NCBI RefSeq assembly: GCF_002387895.1
Contig: NZ_DGLI01000048.1
Coordinates: 148,116 to 212,115, forward strand
Direction: 5' to 3'
Length of the DNA: 64,000 nucleotides
From: Clostridium sp. UBA4548
Lineage (GTDB): Bacteria > Bacillota > Clostridia > Clostridiales > Clostridiaceae
In this document: in pieces, positions 53,537 to 62,719 of the stretch
Numbering within the stretch: position 1 is the stretch's first letter
Layout: each line of letters begins with the position of its first letter
Notes under the pieces: model-generated
The model's input: only the letters and a program-made list of their open reading frames with translations
Databases searched by the model: none
Told to the model about the DNA's origin: nothing
Position numbers and translations under genes: made by a program

Positions 53537-54691
53537 ATGATTTTTCATAATTATATATATAGACTTAAATGTATTTTAAGGGACAAGCAAAACATGTTTT
53601 GGACTTTATTATTCCCAATACTTTTAGCTACATTGTTTAATATGGCTTTTTCAAATCTTTCAAGTGCTGAAAATTTTTCGGAAATTAAAATTGGCATAAT
53701 TGAAAATGAGGAATATAAAAGAAATGGGGATTTTATTAAAACTATTGAGTCACTTTCAACGGCAAATACGACCACAGAGAATAGTAAGCTCTTTCATGTG
53801 AGTTACACAGCAAAGGAAGAGGCAGATAGACTTCTAGAGGACAATAAAATTGAAGGGTATATATTGTTTGATAATGGGATAAACCTTGTTGTGAAAAATT
53901 CAGGTATAAAACAAACTATAATAAAGTCCTTCATAGAAGATTTTAAACAAACTTCCTCTACAGTGGTAACAATTATCAATAAAAATCCTTCTGCTATGGA
54001 GAAAGGGCTTTTAAATAGTGTTTCAAATAGAAATGACTATCTTAAGGAAGTTGTAGCAGGCAAAGCTGAACCAAATAATGTTGTAATCTATTTTTATAGT
54101 TTAATTGCCATGACTTGCTTATATGGAAGCTTTTGTGGACTTAAAGAAGTTACTGCCCTACAGGCTAATTTATCCCCACAAGGGGCAAGGGTTAACATGG
54201 CACCAACCCATAAACTAAAGGTATTTGTAGCTTCAATGCTTGCAGCAACAACAGTGCAGTTAGGAATAATGCTTATTTTGATAGGCTATTTAAATTTAAT
54301 TTTAAAAGTAAAATTTGGTAGTCAATTAGGATATATTGCGTTAACTTGTTTAATTGGAACAATTACAGGGGTTACCTTTGGTACTTGTATTGCTTCAATA
54401 ATTAAAAAAGGTGAAGGGATTAAAATTGCAATTCTAATCGGTGGCACTATGACCATGTCTTTTTTATCAGGTATGATGAATGACAAAATGAAATATATAA
54501 TTAGCACTAAGGCGCCAATTATATCTTATCTTAATCCAGTAAATCTAATAACAGACTCATTTTATTCCTTATATTATTATAGTACCTATAAGCAATTTTT
54601 TATAAATATAGCTTTACTTTGTGGCTTCTCCGTAATTTTCAGTACAATTACCTACCTGGTATTAAGGAGGCAGAAATATGCAAGTTTATAA
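53537..54691 (+). CDS. ABC-2 exporter, permease subunit 1
   Basis: A 384-residue ABC-2 permease. A first membrane segment (about residues 21–40) is followed by a large outside domain of about 150 residues and five further membrane segments in the C-terminal half. It pairs with the second permease, which has the same layout, as a heterodimer. GGAGTGATATA precedes the ATG. Its last 14 bases overlap the next gene, so production of the two is coupled. The substrate is unknown; bacteriocin or antibiotic export is the usual role of such units next to a two-component system. Confidence 0.88.
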   Translation: MIFHNYIYRLKCILRDKQNMFWTLLFPILLATLFNMAFSNLSSAENFSEIKIGIIENEEYKRNGDFIKTIESLSTANTTTENSKLFHVSYTAKEEADRLLEDNKIEGYILFDNGINLVVKNSGIKQTIIKSFIEDFKQTSSTVVTIINKNPSAMEKGLLNSVSNRNDYLKEVVAGKAEPNNVVIYFYSLIAMTCLYGSFCGLKEVTALQANLSPQGARVNMAPTHKLKVFVASMLAATTVQLGIMLILIGYLNLILKVKFGSQLGYIALTCLIGTITGVTFGTCIASIIKKGEGIKIAILIGGTMTMSFLSGMMNDKMKYIISTKAPIISYLNPVNLITDSFYSLYYYSTYKQFFINIALLCGFSVIFSTITYLVLRRQKYASL

Positions 54692-55844
54692 GGCTTTTTT
54701 CAAAATAATTCTTAAAAATTTATCTCAAATAATGATTTATGTTGTAGTATTTATATCCTTAGCAATAGCTCTAGCTAATACAAGTAATCAAACTGTAAAT
54801 ACTGATTTTACTGAAACAAAAGTTAATATAGCATTTATAAATTATGATGGAGACTCAAAACTAGTAGAGGGGCTAAAAAGCTATCTTGGAAAAAATGGTA
54901 AACTCATAGATATCCCAGATGATAACCAGAAGCTTCAAGATGCATTATTTTTCAGGCAAGTAGAATATATAGTAAAAGTACCAGAAGGGTTTACTGAAGA
55001 ATTGCTAAGTGGTAAAACACCACAAATTGAAAAGACATCTCTACCTGGTTCAACAAGTGGAATATACGTTGATAGTATAATCAATAAATATTTAAATACG
55101 GCAAAAATTTATAGTTCCAATATGGAAAATTTATCAGAGGAACAGTTAATAAGTTATGTTGACAATGATTTGTTACAAAGGATTGAAGTGAAGGTAAATA
55201 ATTCAGAAGAAGAAATTAGTAAAAATGAAAAGCGTGCCTTTTATTTTAATTATATGGCTTATGCATTATTTGCAGTATTAATTTTAGGTGTATGTTCAGT
55301 TATGCTTGTGTTTAACAATACAGACTTAAAAAAGAGAAATAATTGCTCACCTATAAAGCTTAGAAATATGAATTATCAAATGATACTAGCAAACTTTAGT
55401 TTTGCAATCCTTGCATGGGTAGCTATGATTTCAACAAGCTTTATTATGTATGGTAGTTATATGTTTACCGCAAAAGGCGCACTGTTTTTATTGAACTCCT
55501 TTGTGTTTACCCTTGCAGCTTTGAGTGTTAGCTATTTTATCGGTAATATTGTAAAAAGCAAGGGTGCCATGTCAGCAGCGGCAAATGTTTTTTCTTTAGG
55601 ATCATGTTTTATCAGCGGAGTATTTGTTCCTCAGGAATTGTTAGGTAAAACAGTATTAAAAATAGCATCTTTTACACCAAACTATTGGTATGTTAAATCC
55701 AATAATATCATAGCTAACACCGTGAATTTTAATATGGAAAACCTTACTCCAGTATTTTTAAATATGCTTATAGTAGTTGGATTTGCTGTGGCTATACTTT
55801 CAGTAACTCTCGTAATAATAAAGCAACAAAGAGTTAGTAGTTAA
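54678..55844 (+). CDS. ABC-2 exporter, permease subunit 2
   Basis: A 388-residue ABC-2 permease with the same plan as its neighbour: one N-terminal membrane segment (about 12–30), an outside domain to about residue 190, and five or six C-terminal segments. The final block (SCFISGVFVPQELLGKTVLKIASFTPNYWYVKSNN) is the conserved ABC-2 signature. AAGGAGGCAGAAAT lies inside the previous gene and precedes the ATG. Confidence 0.88.
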   Translation: MQVYKAFFKIILKNLSQIMIYVVVFISLAIALANTSNQTVNTDFTETKVNIAFINYDGDSKLVEGLKSYLGKNGKLIDIPDDNQKLQDALFFRQVEYIVKVPEGFTEELLSGKTPQIEKTSLPGSTSGIYVDSIINKYLNTAKIYSSNMENLSEEQLISYVDNDLLQRIEVKVNNSEEEISKNEKRAFYFNYMAYALFAVLILGVCSVMLVFNNTDLKKRNNCSPIKLRNMNYQMILANFSFAILAWVAMISTSFIMYGSYMFTAKGALFLLNSFVFTLAALSVSYFIGNIVKSKGAMSAAANVFSLGSCFISGVFVPQELLGKTVLKIASFTPNYWYVKSNNIIANTVNFNMENLTPVFLNMLIVVGFAVAILSVTLVIIKQQRVSS

Positions 55845-55919
55845 ACTGTAGAATATTATTCATTTAAAATCAACACCTACCTAGGTAATATTTAAAGCAT
55901 CTATCTGTAAGCAAAAATA

Positions 55920-55988
55920 GACCTCCTTTGGTTCTTATGTAGTTTGCTAAGCGCACCAGAATCAAAGGAGGTCATTAAATTTTTATAA
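55920..55988. terminator. Terminator between the exporter operon and the convergent membrane-protein gene
   Basis: GACCTCCTTTG and CAAAGGAGGTC form an 11-bp stem with a loop of about 32 bases; T-rich sequence follows. Confidence 0.8.
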
Positions 55989-56017
55989 GTCTAGGTTATA
56001 AAACAGTCTTAAAGCTA

Positions 56018-56455
56018 TTACATGTTTGATGGTGGGTCTATAGAATCTGCTTTAGCTCCAAAGCCAAAAATTTCTTTCTTTTGATAAATAAATAAAGCCA
56101 TTAATAATGGTAGTATTAAACTAATAATAAGAGAAGCTTTGAATCCCGTCATAATTATAGCATAAATAATGTTAACAACTACACATGTAAAGTAAGTGTA
56201 TACCCCTAAGGATTTTCTGAGTAGTATTAAGATAATTCCTATAACTAATATCAGTGACAATATCAAGCTTATAACTAAGCTACTTGTAGAAAGTACAGGT
56301 GCAGTTTGTCCTACTGATTGTAATTGTTGTTCAATTGTATCTTTCATCAATAGTAGTGGAATAAATCCAATAATACCCAATCCAGTAAAAACTAATTGGA
56401 TGATTGATATTGTTAAGATACCCCCACCGAGTTTTGGTTTTTGGTTATTTTCCAT
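56018..56455 (-). CDS. Small four-helix membrane protein of unknown function
   Basis: A 145-residue protein with four hydrophobic segments (about residues 12–32, 58–78, 82–102 and 105–128) and short polar ends. I do not recognise the family. The N-terminus MENNQKPKLGGGILTISII resembles small membrane proteins common in clostridia. I use the ATG at 56455, nine bases after AGGAG on the minus strand, not the ATG at 56464 that abuts it. It is transcribed alone, convergent with the exporter. Confidence 0.65.
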   Translation of the reverse strand: MENNQKPKLGGGILTISIIQLVFTGLGIIGFIPLLLMKDTIEQQLQSVGQTAPVLSTSSLVISLILSLILVIGIILILLRKSLGVYTYFTCVVVNIIYAIIMTGFKASLIISLILPLLMALFIYQKKEIFGFGAKADSIDPPSNM

Positions 56456-56710
56456 AATAAACATCTCCTTATAAGTGTTTGTTAATTTTTTCCCATAATA
56501 ATATTATAAGGTTTATATTATATTGATACAACTCCAGCAAATTTGTTCAAATTTCAGTTTACTTTTTATATTTAAAGCAATTCAATATAGCTTAAAAGAA
56601 AAAGTGAAGTTTGACAGTTAAATGTTTTCAAAATGTCGAAAAAGAAAGAATACTACATAAACCCACTAAAATAGGAATTTTACGTGTTAGAATTTGCGAT
56701 AAATATTTAT

Positions 56711-56972
56711 TGGCAATTAAAAATCCACATCTGTATAATGAAAATAAGGAACAAAGCATATACAGGTAAGCTAAAGTGAAAAGTAAGTAAGAGGATTTGA
56801 AGTTACATAATTATGAAAATAAGTGTAGTAAATTTCACAAAGGTAGTCTGCAATGTTTCTAGATACCCTATAACTCATGGCAATATAATATTAGGTAGTA
56901 AATCCGTATAAATAATATTAGAAGTAACAGGGTGTCTCATTTAAGTGGGGCACCCTGTTTAAAAAGTTATTT
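56711..56972 (+). ncRNA. Candidate short transcript: promoter, tiny ORF, terminator
   Basis: TTGGCA (56711–56716) and TATAAT (56735–56740), 18 bases apart, form a good promoter. A terminator (CAGGGTGTC...GGCACCCTG plus T-rich tail) ends at about 56972, giving a transcript of about 225 nt. It contains one 32-codon ORF (56813–56911, MKISVVNFTKVVCNVSRYP...) without a proper ribosome binding site. It may be a small RNA or encode a small peptide. The rest of the 640-base gap is featureless. Confidence 0.4.
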
Positions 56973-57115
56973 TTTATTACCTCGAAATATTAGAACACTT
57001 ATCATAGACCATGAAGGAATAAAGAGAGGAGTTAAAATAAAAAAGTTTATTTATTAATTATGTATAACACCTTTAAAAGGTGTTAACTAATTTAATTTAT
57101 TGAGGAGGATACTTT

Positions 57116-58270
57116 ATGAAAAAGAAGTATATTATAATTTCTGTTATTTCCATGATTATAATCTTATCGACCTTAGGTTTTTATTTTTTGAAGAAAAGTA
57201 CAAATAATACAGCTAAGGCTAAGAAGGTAGAGCTATTGACTATTGCACCAAAAGAAAAGATATTTATAAATGGAGTAATTTCTCCAGAGAAAAGTGAAGA
57301 TATCTTTTTAGACCCTACTAAAGGAACTGTAGATAAAACTTCAGTGAAAAATGGACAAGTTGTTAAAAAGGATGAGGTATTATTTACTTATAAAAGCGAG
57401 GTAGTAAGTGAACAAATTAAACAAGTGAATAGACAACTTTCTTCAAGTAATGCTCAAAAAAAGCAGCTAGTTGCAAAACAGGGAGAAGCAAAAAAGCAGC
57501 TACTTGCTCAACAAGAACAAGCAAAGAAAAATCAAAGTTTATTAGCTGGTGGTAATGATAACTTGGCTTTAAATTCAGCTTTAGCTCCAAGTATGGATAG
57601 TCAACTAAGTGCCTATAAGGATCAAATAGATTCAGTTCAACTTCAAATTGAATCTTTTGAAAGTGAACTAAAAGGGCTAAAAGAAAAAGAATTTACTACA
57701 ATTAAAGCACCTATGGATGGAAGGGTAATCTTACATGATACAAAGAGTAATCCAACATCACCATATATAACAATTGAAACCGCAACTTTTTATGTGAAGG
57801 GAAGCATTAATGAAAAGCAACAACCAAAGATAAAAGAAAATCAATCTGCAGAAATACTTATACTATCTACTAGTAAAGCTGTAAGTGGAAAAATAACTTC
57901 CATAGGAAATAGACCTACAGCACCTCAGGTTACTGCACAAGCCATAACTGGTGGTGGAGGAGACTCCAATATATCTTATTACTCTGTAAATATAGCTTTT
58001 GATTCACAAGAGGGGTTAACAAATGGATTTCACGTGCAAGCTAGTATTAAATTAGATGATGAAGCAATAAAGATACCTAAAACAGCTATTTTAAAGGAAA
58101 ATGATAAGAGTTATGTTTTTAAAGCTGTGGATAATAAGCTAACTAAGCAAGAAATCACATATACTGAAAGCGATTCAAAGGAAGTAGTTATAAATTCAGG
58201 CTTGCAGGAAAATGATGTAGTAGTAACTAACCCAAGGGAAGATATGAAAGAAGGTAATCCTGTTGAGTAA
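57116..58270 (+). CDS. Efflux adaptor protein (HlyD/YknX-like)
   Basis: A 384-residue membrane-fusion adaptor. Residues 8–26 anchor it in the membrane; a biotinyl-lipoyl-like half domain (VDKTSVKNGQVVKKDEVLFTY) leads into a coiled coil of about 90 residues rich in Gln, Lys and Ala (QLSSSNAQKKQLVAKQGEAKKQ), then the second half (FTTIKAPMDGRVIL) and beta-barrel domains. It couples the ABC transporter encoded next to outward export, as YknX or MacA does. GAGGAGGATACTTT precedes the ATG. Its end overlaps the ATPase gene by eight bases. Confidence 0.88.
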   Translation: MKKKYIIISVISMIIILSTLGFYFLKKSTNNTAKAKKVELLTIAPKEKIFINGVISPEKSEDIFLDPTKGTVDKTSVKNGQVVKKDEVLFTYKSEVVSEQIKQVNRQLSSSNAQKKQLVAKQGEAKKQLLAQQEQAKKNQSLLAGGNDNLALNSALAPSMDSQLSAYKDQIDSVQLQIESFESELKGLKEKEFTTIKAPMDGRVILHDTKSNPTSPYITIETATFYVKGSINEKQQPKIKENQSAEILILSTSKAVSGKITSIGNRPTAPQVTAQAITGGGGDSNISYYSVNIAFDSQEGLTNGFHVQASIKLDDEAIKIPKTAILKENDKSYVFKAVDNKLTKQEITYTESDSKEVVINSGLQENDVVVTNPREDMKEGNPVE

Positions 58271-58955
58271 AGTTATAGAGCTAAAAAGTATTAATAAATA
58301 TTATAAACTAAGAGAGGGTAGACTACATGCCCTTAAAAATATTGATTTAACCATAGAACAAGGAGACTTTTTAATGATTATGGGGAAGTCTGGGAGTGGA
58401 AAAACTACTCTTTTAAATCTTCTTGGCTTTCTTGATAGCTTTGAGGAGGGTAATTATATATTTAATGGAGAAGATGTTACTCACTTAAATGAAAATCAGA
58501 GGTCTGAGCTAAGAAATAACTATATGGGCTTTATTTTCCAACAGTTTCACTTAATAGAATCTCTAACTATTGGTCAAAATGTGGAGCTTCCTTTAGTTTA
58601 TAAGGGAAATGTGTCTCATAAGGAAAGAACAAGACTTACTGAGAAGTATTTAGATATTGTAGGATTATTGAACAAGAAACAACAAAGGCCTACAGAACTT
58701 TCAGGGGGACAGCAGCAACGTATTGCCATTGCTAGGGCCTTAATAAATGACCCTTATGTTATTTTTGCAGATGAGCCTACAGGAGCTTTGGATAGTGAAA
58801 CAGGAGAAGATATTATGAACATACTAAAAAAGCTCAATGAGGAAAAGAAAACTATTATAATGGTTACCCATGATGAGGACTTAACGAAATATGCTAATAA
58901 AGTAATTCGTATAAAGGATGGGGTAATGGCAAAGGTGGAGTTAAAATGTCAATAA
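58263..58955 (+). CDS. MacB-type ABC transporter ATPase (YknY/LolD-like)
   Basis: A 230-residue ABC ATPase with Walker A GKSGSGKTT, signature LSGGQQQRIAIARAL, Walker B YVIFADEPTGALDSETG and VTHDEDL. This is the MacB/LolD/FtsE-like subfamily that works with FtsX-type permeases. It starts with TTG inside the adaptor gene (eight-base overlap) and itself overlaps the permease gene by ten bases, so the three are coupled. A role in exporting antimicrobial peptides or self-made toxins is known for YknXYZ of Bacillus. Confidence 0.92.
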   Translation: MSKVIELKSINKYYKLREGRLHALKNIDLTIEQGDFLMIMGKSGSGKTTLLNLLGFLDSFEEGNYIFNGEDVTHLNENQRSELRNNYMGFIFQQFHLIESLTIGQNVELPLVYKGNVSHKERTRLTEKYLDIVGLLNKKQQRPTELSGGQQQRIAIARALINDPYVIFADEPTGALDSETGEDIMNILKKLNEEKKTIIMVTHDEDLTKYANKVIRIKDGVMAKVELKCQ

Positions 58956-60130
58956 TAGATTTATTAAAAACTTCTGTCTATAGCATGAAATCACACAAAC
59001 TAAGAGTTTTCCTAACTATGATAGGTATAATTATTGGGATAAGCTCTGTAGTAACAATACTATCCATAGGTAATGGACTAAAGGCAGAGGTTAATAAATC
59101 AGTGGAGGATACTAGTTCAAATAAAGTAAATGTACTATTTCAACCGGAAAATATGGGAGCAGATATGACCCTGATGGAACCCTTCGAGGAGTCGGACATT
59201 TATTCTCTTCAAAAGATTGATGGGGTTCAAAAGGTAGAAAAAAGCAAAAGTGCCTTTGCAGGTTTTAGCTTTTCTACAGCACAAGGTACTTATTTTGACA
59301 AAACTGTAATGCTTGTGCTAAGTGAGTATAAGGATCAAAAGCTAAATATTGAACATGGACGTACTATTAAACCAGAAGAGAAATCTAGAAAGTTAATAGT
59401 TTTAGACAAGAGAAATGCAAAAGAGGTTTTTGGGAATCCTGAAAATGCAATTGGTAGAGGAATAACTCTTAATGGTATAACCCATGAAGTGGTAGGAGTA
59501 TTGGGGGAAGAGAGTGCGTTTTCACTAACGGGGGGAACTAGTTATGTATCTAAGGAATCCATGGAAGATATGAGCGCTGATACTACAATTTCAAGCATAG
59601 ATGTTTATATTAAGCCTGATGCAGATAGGGAAAAAGTCCTTACAGAGGTAAAAAAGGAACTTGCTTTAAGTCATCCTACTCTAAAAGGAAAATATGAAAC
59701 TCAAGATCCTCAGGCAATAACAAAGGCTTTTGAAAAGATTATTGGAGGATTAACTACCTTCGTAGCTTTAGTAACAGGTATTTCTTTATTTGTTGGGGGA
59801 ATTGGGGTTATGAACATCATGTATGTATCTGTTTCTGAGAGAAAGAGGGAAATTGGTATAAGAAGAGCCATTGGAGGAAAACCAATAAGCATACTACTTC
59901 AATTCTTATTTGAAGCTATTATGGTTACAGGAACAGGGGGACTAATTGGTATCTTATGCGGGTATTTATTTGGAAAGCTAGCAGGGGTTTTTATGCCTTT
60001 CAAACCAGTACTCACTGTAGGAAGCTTTGCAGGAGCAACACTTACTTCTGTTATAGTAGGGATTGTATTCGGTATAATACCAGCCTATAATGCTTCAAAA
60101 CTAGACCCAATCAAGGCGATTTATAAGTAA
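58946..60130 (+). CDS. MacB/FtsX-type ABC permease (YknZ-like)
   Basis: A 394-residue permease with one N-terminal membrane segment (about 20–42), a large outside MacB core domain (about 45–265) and three C-terminal membrane segments. The C-terminal block GIGVMNIMYVSVSERKREIGIRRAIG is the signature of the FtsX/MacB family. Members use ATP to move the outside domain mechanically rather than pumping through the membrane. It completes the adaptor–ATPase–permease set. Overlap with the ATPase gene and the terminator behind mark the operon end. Confidence 0.92.
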   Translation: MSIIDLLKTSVYSMKSHKLRVFLTMIGIIIGISSVVTILSIGNGLKAEVNKSVEDTSSNKVNVLFQPENMGADMTLMEPFEESDIYSLQKIDGVQKVEKSKSAFAGFSFSTAQGTYFDKTVMLVLSEYKDQKLNIEHGRTIKPEEKSRKLIVLDKRNAKEVFGNPENAIGRGITLNGITHEVVGVLGEESAFSLTGGTSYVSKESMEDMSADTTISSIDVYIKPDADREKVLTEVKKELALSHPTLKGKYETQDPQAITKAFEKIIGGLTTFVALVTGISLFVGGIGVMNIMYVSVSERKREIGIRRAIGGKPISILLQFLFEAIMVTGTGGLIGILCGYLFGKLAGVFMPFKPVLTVGSFAGATLTSVIVGIVFGIIPAYNASKLDPIKAIYK

Positions 60131-60206
60131 AACTAAAATTTTTACTAGGCCTATAATCCCTAAGAGGACTGTAGTAAAACAAATATTAATTAACTTAATA
60201 CTAATC

Positions 60207-60255
60207 AAGCCATGCATAATAGAAGAATTTGCCTTCTATTTATGCATGGCTTTCG
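60207..60255. terminator. Bidirectional terminator between the MacB-like operon and the MFS gene
   Basis: AAGCCATGCATA and TATGCATGGCTT form a 12-bp stem extended by TAGAA/TTCTA inside. Confidence 0.88.
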
Positions 60256-60331
60256 TACTATTTAGGGCTTTATGTGCTATGCAACACCCTTTTTTATATC
60301 AAATTTTAAAGTTATAAAAACTTAACAAAAA

Positions 60332-61546
60332 TTATAGGTTTATTTTCTCAGTTTTATGGATTTCACAAGCCTTGTCCTTAGGAAGCTTAGTTGAAACTAT
60401 AAAAGCAATAGCAATAAAAATTATAATTAATCCTACAACTCCAACCCACCCATAATTTGTCCAGAAAGTACCTGCGGAGGTTCCCCCTACACTGGAGCCT
60501 ATATAATAAAAGAAAAGATAAAGAGAAGAAGCTTGTGCTTTATCATGATTTGCAAGATGACCTACCCAACTGCTAGCAATAGAGTGACCACCAAAGAAAC
60601 CAAAGGTTAGTAGAGCTATACCAAAAATTTTCAGGGCTAAATTCTTGGTTAAAGTTATTCCTATTCCACCAAGCATTATTAAAAGAGCTATTCTTAATAT
60701 TTTTTGTTTTCCATAATTGTCTGCAAGGTGTCCCATCCAAGTTGAACTAAAGGTTCCACATAAATAAATTACAAAAATAAAGCTTACTAAAGTAGGACTT
60801 AGGGAGTAGGGTGGAGCAATTAACTGAAAGCCTATGTAATTATATAAAGATACTAAGCTGCCTAGTAATAAGAAGCCAGTGATAAAAAGGCAGAGCAAGT
60901 TAGAATTCTTTAAATGATTCACCATGGATTTAGTCAATTTCTTCAGGTTTAAAGTTCTTGGAGTAAAGTGTTTTGAAGGTGGAAGTTGAACATAGAACAA
61001 TACACTAGAAATTAGACTTAATGCACCTATACTAAAAAGGGCGATACGCCAATTGAATAAATCAGTAAAAATTCCTATGGTTATACGTCCAAACATACCT
61101 CCTAGAGAATTACCACTAATGAACATTCCCATGGCAATGCCAAGACTTTTCTCTTCAATTTCTTCTCCTAAATAAGCCATGGCAATTGCAGATAATCCAG
61201 ATAAAACAAAGCCTTGGAGTATACGCAAGACAATAAGGTAGTGAAAACTTGGAACAAAAGCCGTAAGCATGGCAAGGATAGAAGCTGAAAACATGGAAAA
61301 GGTCATCACTGATTTTCTTCCCAAGGCTTCAGATAAAGAACCTACTATAAGTAGACTTATTGCCAATGAAATTGTGGTAGCAGAGAGTGACAGGCTAGCT
61401 GTTGTGGGGGAAATATTAAATTCTTTAGAAAGGTATGGAAGTAGGGGTTGGGTACTATATAAAACTGCAAAGGTACAGAAACCACCAGCAAATAATGCCG
61501 CATTTGCCTTTCTAAATTCCTTTGAGCCTTTTTTTATATAACTCAT
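60332..61546 (-). CDS. MFS transporter (YnfM-like)
   Basis: A 404-residue major facilitator with 12 predicted membrane segments. Typical features: LFAGGFCTFAVLYSTQPLLPYLSKEFNISPTTASLS at the first segment, GSLSEALGRKSVMTFSMF between segments 2 and 3, and WMGHLADNYGKQKILR between the halves. This is the drug:H+ antiporter-like group of E. coli YnfM. The substrate is unknown. AGAGGTGAAAAAATT precedes the ATG on the minus strand. It is convergent with the MacB-like operon and divergent from the second corrinoid locus. Confidence 0.9.
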   Translation of the reverse strand: MSYIKKGSKEFRKANAALFAGGFCTFAVLYSTQPLLPYLSKEFNISPTTASLSLSATTISLAISLLIVGSLSEALGRKSVMTFSMFSASILAMLTAFVPSFHYLIVLRILQGFVLSGLSAIAMAYLGEEIEEKSLGIAMGMFISGNSLGGMFGRITIGIFTDLFNWRIALFSIGALSLISSVLFYVQLPPSKHFTPRTLNLKKLTKSMVNHLKNSNLLCLFITGFLLLGSLVSLYNYIGFQLIAPPYSLSPTLVSFIFVIYLCGTFSSTWMGHLADNYGKQKILRIALLIMLGGIGITLTKNLALKIFGIALLTFGFFGGHSIASSWVGHLANHDKAQASSLYLFFYYIGSSVGGTSAGTFWTNYGWVGVVGLIIIFIAIAFIVSTKLPKDKACEIHKTEKINL

Positions 61547-61825
61547 AATTTTTTCACCTCTAGTTTTAAGTATAGGGATAAAAAGTGAAAACCTACCTTG
61601 TGTAAAAAGGTTATCTTTACAGCTCTAAGGCTTTTAAGATGAATAAAACTAATTTTCACCTTTATAAACTTACAATAAATTCATTTCATAGCTTTTATAA
61701 TTTATAGAGAATCAAAACCACGACTTATCTAACAAAAGGTTCTTACTGTGGTTTAACAAGTTTTTGGTAAAATCCATCTTTATACTAAACCTATATATTC
61801 TTGAAGTCAAATGGCATATAGATGT

Positions 61826-61851
61826 AACTATCAGTATATTTAGTGATAGTT
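61826..61851. promoter_or_regulatory. Operator-like inverted repeat before the second corrinoid locus
   Basis: AACTATCA (61826–61833) and TGATAGTT (61844–61851) are perfect 8-bp arms with a ten-base spacer, suited to a dimeric repressor. It lies in the 477-base gap between the divergent MFS and corrinoid genes, about 170 bases before the latter. A second repeat, AAACCAC...GTGGTTT, lies at about 61716–61754. Confidence 0.4.
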
Positions 61852-62022
61852 TACCATGTAGTTTAATCTAGTGATTTTCACACAAAAAGCTAAATGATTA
61901 CTATTTATTATGTCTATTAGAAGTGCGGTAAGTATTTGAATTTATTATACATGACTAATTTTATACTATGTAAAATTATAGTGCTATATAATGGACATGA
62001 TGATTTCAATATGGAGGTTGCT

Positions 62023-62667
62023 ATGAATAAGCAGAAAATATTTTTTAATATAAAAAATAGTTTAGTAGAAATGGAAGAGGAGAAGGTAGTTGAGCTTTGT
62101 GAAGAAACCTTAACGCAAGACATACCAGCCTATGAAACTATAACAAAGGCACTAATACCTGGAATGGATGAGGTAAGCAAGCTTTTTGAAGAAGAAGAAT
62201 ATTTTCTTCCGGAGGTTTTGATTTGTGCAGATGCTATGAATGCAGGTTTAGAGGTAGTAAAGCCTTACTTAGATAAAAATAGTATAGAAAAGCCCATTAA
62301 AGTTGTCCTTGGTGTTGTTGAAGGGGATACCCACGATATTGGAAAGACCTTAGTAAAGATAATGATGGAATCAGGTGGGATAGAGGTATACGACCTAGGA
62401 AGAGATGTACCGCTTAATCAGTTTATTGAGAAAGCTGAAGAAGTTAGTGCAGATTTTATTGGCATGTCAACTTTAATGACCACTACCATGGGAGGTATGG
62501 AAACTGTAATTAATAAGTTGAAGGAGAAAAATATTAGAGATAAATACAAAGTGTTAATTGGTGGAGGTCCCATATCTCAAAACTATGCTAATAGAATTGG
62601 TGCAGATTTATACACAAAGGATGCCAATGAAGCTGTTAGAAAAATAAAAGAAATCATGAGTAATTAA
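62023..62667 (+). CDS. Corrinoid-binding methyl-carrier protein, second copy
   Basis: A 214-residue paralogue of the carrier at 46774: the same helical cap (SLVEMEEEKVVELCEETL) and the B12 motif DTHDIG at 102–107 with H104 as probable cobalt ligand, then STLMTTTMGGM and IGGGPISQNYA. The close likeness suggests a duplication with change of partner methyltransferase. The frame is open from 61936, but the ATG at 62023 with GGAGGT upstream is the start that fits its paralogue. It forms a unit with the UroD-fold methyltransferase 52 bases later. Confidence 0.94.
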   Translation: MNKQKIFFNIKNSLVEMEEEKVVELCEETLTQDIPAYETITKALIPGMDEVSKLFEEEEYFLPEVLICADAMNAGLEVVKPYLDKNSIEKPIKVVLGVVEGDTHDIGKTLVKIMMESGGIEVYDLGRDVPLNQFIEKAEEVSADFIGMSTLMTTTMGGMETVINKLKEKNIRDKYKVLIGGGPISQNYANRIGADLYTKDANEAVRKIKEIMSN

Positions 62668-62719
62668 AAACATGAATAAAGAGAATCTAAATTATTAAGT
62701 TGTAAAGGAGAGAGTCCTA

